64,000 bases of DNA, from assembly GCA_964036045.1 (NCBI GenBank), contig OZ038384.1, positions 49,142,843 to 49,206,842 of the forward strand. The letters run 5' to 3'. How positions within the stretch are numbered: position 1 is the stretch's first letter; each line of letters begins with the position of its first letter. This DNA is from Eutreptiella sp. 'Long Island Sound 2002' (taxonomy: Eukaryota > Euglenozoa > Euglenophyceae > Eutreptiales > Eutreptiaceae). Below the pieces are notes generated by a model. The model was not told where the DNA came from. It saw only the letters and a program-made list of their open reading frames with translations, and did no database searches. The translations under genes were made by a program, and so were the position numbers. Shown here piece by piece: positions 61,353 through 64,000 of the stretch.

Positions 61353-61354
<2 letters not shown>
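61061..61354 (+). pseudogene. Truncated second G1 interior: PBS and gag start
   Basis: TTGGCGCCAACTC and the gag ATG (61074) with the DLKSPxFSME triplet are repeated here after the 3' LTR, then cut off within KRRKKHG by (TA)n. A normal single insertion would not have interior sequence after its 3' LTR. Confidence 0.85.
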
Positions 61355-62667
<1,313 letters not shown>

Positions 62668-62678
62668 TATATATATAT

Positions 62679-63697
62679 TACTACACCCCTCTCCCCTTAA
62701 ATTTAGCTAACAAGCAACAAGCAACAACAACAACAACACGTCACCATTCTGTTTTGCCCACTGCACCTTCCCATCGCCTCGAGCTTGACTCTACCTCGGC
62801 CTTCTCAGAGCCTACGTCATGGGCTTGCCAAATCCGAGGTTTGAGCTAACAGCTCACCGCTGGCGGCCCGGGGCGCAGGCGCCAAGTCAGTAGGTGCCCT
62901 CCCAAATCTGCGCAGTTTTGGGCCAAAAACAGCCATTTATCGCCCAAAACGGCCCTAGTAAGGGTTCAAAAGAGCCAAACGAAGGCAAACGGCTGCTACC
63001 ATCCACGTGCAGCTTGCCTTTCCCGTGACCAAGGGACCTTTGGTGCCCTCCAACTCCACGATATGTCCGAGAAACGGCCCAAAAAGGCGCCAAAAAGCCC
63101 CGAAAATTGCGCAATGTGCACCACCACCCCGAAACCAAGAACGGGCCGTATCTTGGGCTACGTTGCACAAAAACGAATTCCGAGGGCACCTAGTCCACCC
63201 GCAACCCCCAAGGTTTTATGGTTTCCAAGCCCCAGAATCGCCCAACGAGACACGTAGACCCCCGTACCAGTGGACACTTGGTGCAGCCGGAGGGCCGGGT
63301 AGCCCACGCACAGTGGGGGCTAACGGTGGGTCCACCAGGGTCCCCGGGGCGGAAAAAATCTTTTTTTCCGAAGTTGTTCCTAGACCACTTGGGATGCTCA
63401 AACAAGTGTTTTTAGGCCGTTTTGAGGCCGTGGTGGCGCGTTTTGGGCCATGGAAAATCCCAAAATGCCTTGAAAATGGGCCATTTTGGGACCAAAAATT
63501 GATCAAAAATGGGTCAAAAACGCGTTTTTCCAAAAGTGATCCTGGACCATTTGGGATGCTCAAACAAGTGGTTTTAGCCCATTTTGAGCCCGTTTTGACC
63601 AAGTTTAGCCCCTTCCACCACATGTATGCACCTGTTTGTGCCCTTCGCACGTACCTTAGAGCCGTGTGGTGGAGCCACCTAGAGTTGGGAGAGGGGC
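62679..63697 (+). mobile_element. TA-associated element D
   Basis: Same family and orientation as C, starting TTACTACACCCCTCTCC; the right terminal repeat is degraded (GGGAGAGGGGCTAAATATAT). It follows C after only a short (TA)n. Confidence 0.75.
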
Positions 63698-63740
63698 TAA
63701 ATATATATATATAATAATAAACATATATATATATATATAT

Positions 63741-64000
<260 letters not shown>

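Overview
The window is repeat-rich eukaryotic nuclear DNA. Chromodomain-bearing Ty3/gypsy retrotransposons, GT-AG introns, SET-like and Ulp1-like genes, nested LTR elements, minisatellites and long (TA)n tracts all point that way. A green-lineage genome (a large streptophyte-alga or plant-type genome) is my best guess. I cannot name the species. I see no housekeeping gene; almost everything is mobile DNA or its cargo.

Layout. 254-1875 is the 3' end of a gypsy element (family G2). 2.7-14.4 kb is a minus-strand cluster: a SET-domain-like ORF with an in-frame TAG, a Ulp1/C48 protease, a J-domain-like protein, a low-complexity protein broken by a frameshift, a possible 2OG-Fe(II) oxygenase, a four-exon 577-residue gene and a possible transposase fragment. 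It also holds a 53-bp minisatellite that inverts on itself and several introns carrying a short GGTTCAACCG-rich mini-element. I suspect the remains of one large cargo-bearing DNA transposon. 14.6-25.6 kb is a small non-autonomous LTR element split by a 7.4-kb insertion (17282-24706). That insertion contains a thymine-poor tract and a 65-bp minisatellite with an 845-bp higher-order repeat, is flanked by a ~739-bp direct duplication, and ends in (ACCT)n.

26.1-30.2 kb holds two near-identical 1.7-kb elements as inverted arms around (TA)n (a 3.5-kb palindrome), then a 0.6-kb foldback MITE. 30.3-61.4 kb is dominated by a ~20-kb Ty3/gypsy element (G1) with long LTRs. Its frame runs gag, protease, a Dam-like module, RT, RNase H, integrase and chromodomain, with several nonsense codons and a frameshift, followed by an extra ORF carrying six SUMO-consensus motifs. 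The 3' LTR of G1 is split by an 11.1-kb G2 element (47725-58853); the uninterrupted site is preserved in the 5' LTR of G1. Beyond its 3' LTR, G1 starts again with a truncated second gag. 61.4-64 kb holds (TA)n tracts and two more TA-associated elements.

The most unusual observations are a Dam-like module between protease and RT in both gypsy families, (ACCT)n-tailed insertions with very long target duplications, the intron-dwelling mini-element, and the minus-strand cargo cluster. All boundaries were read by eye without alignment software, so ends may be off by several bases.
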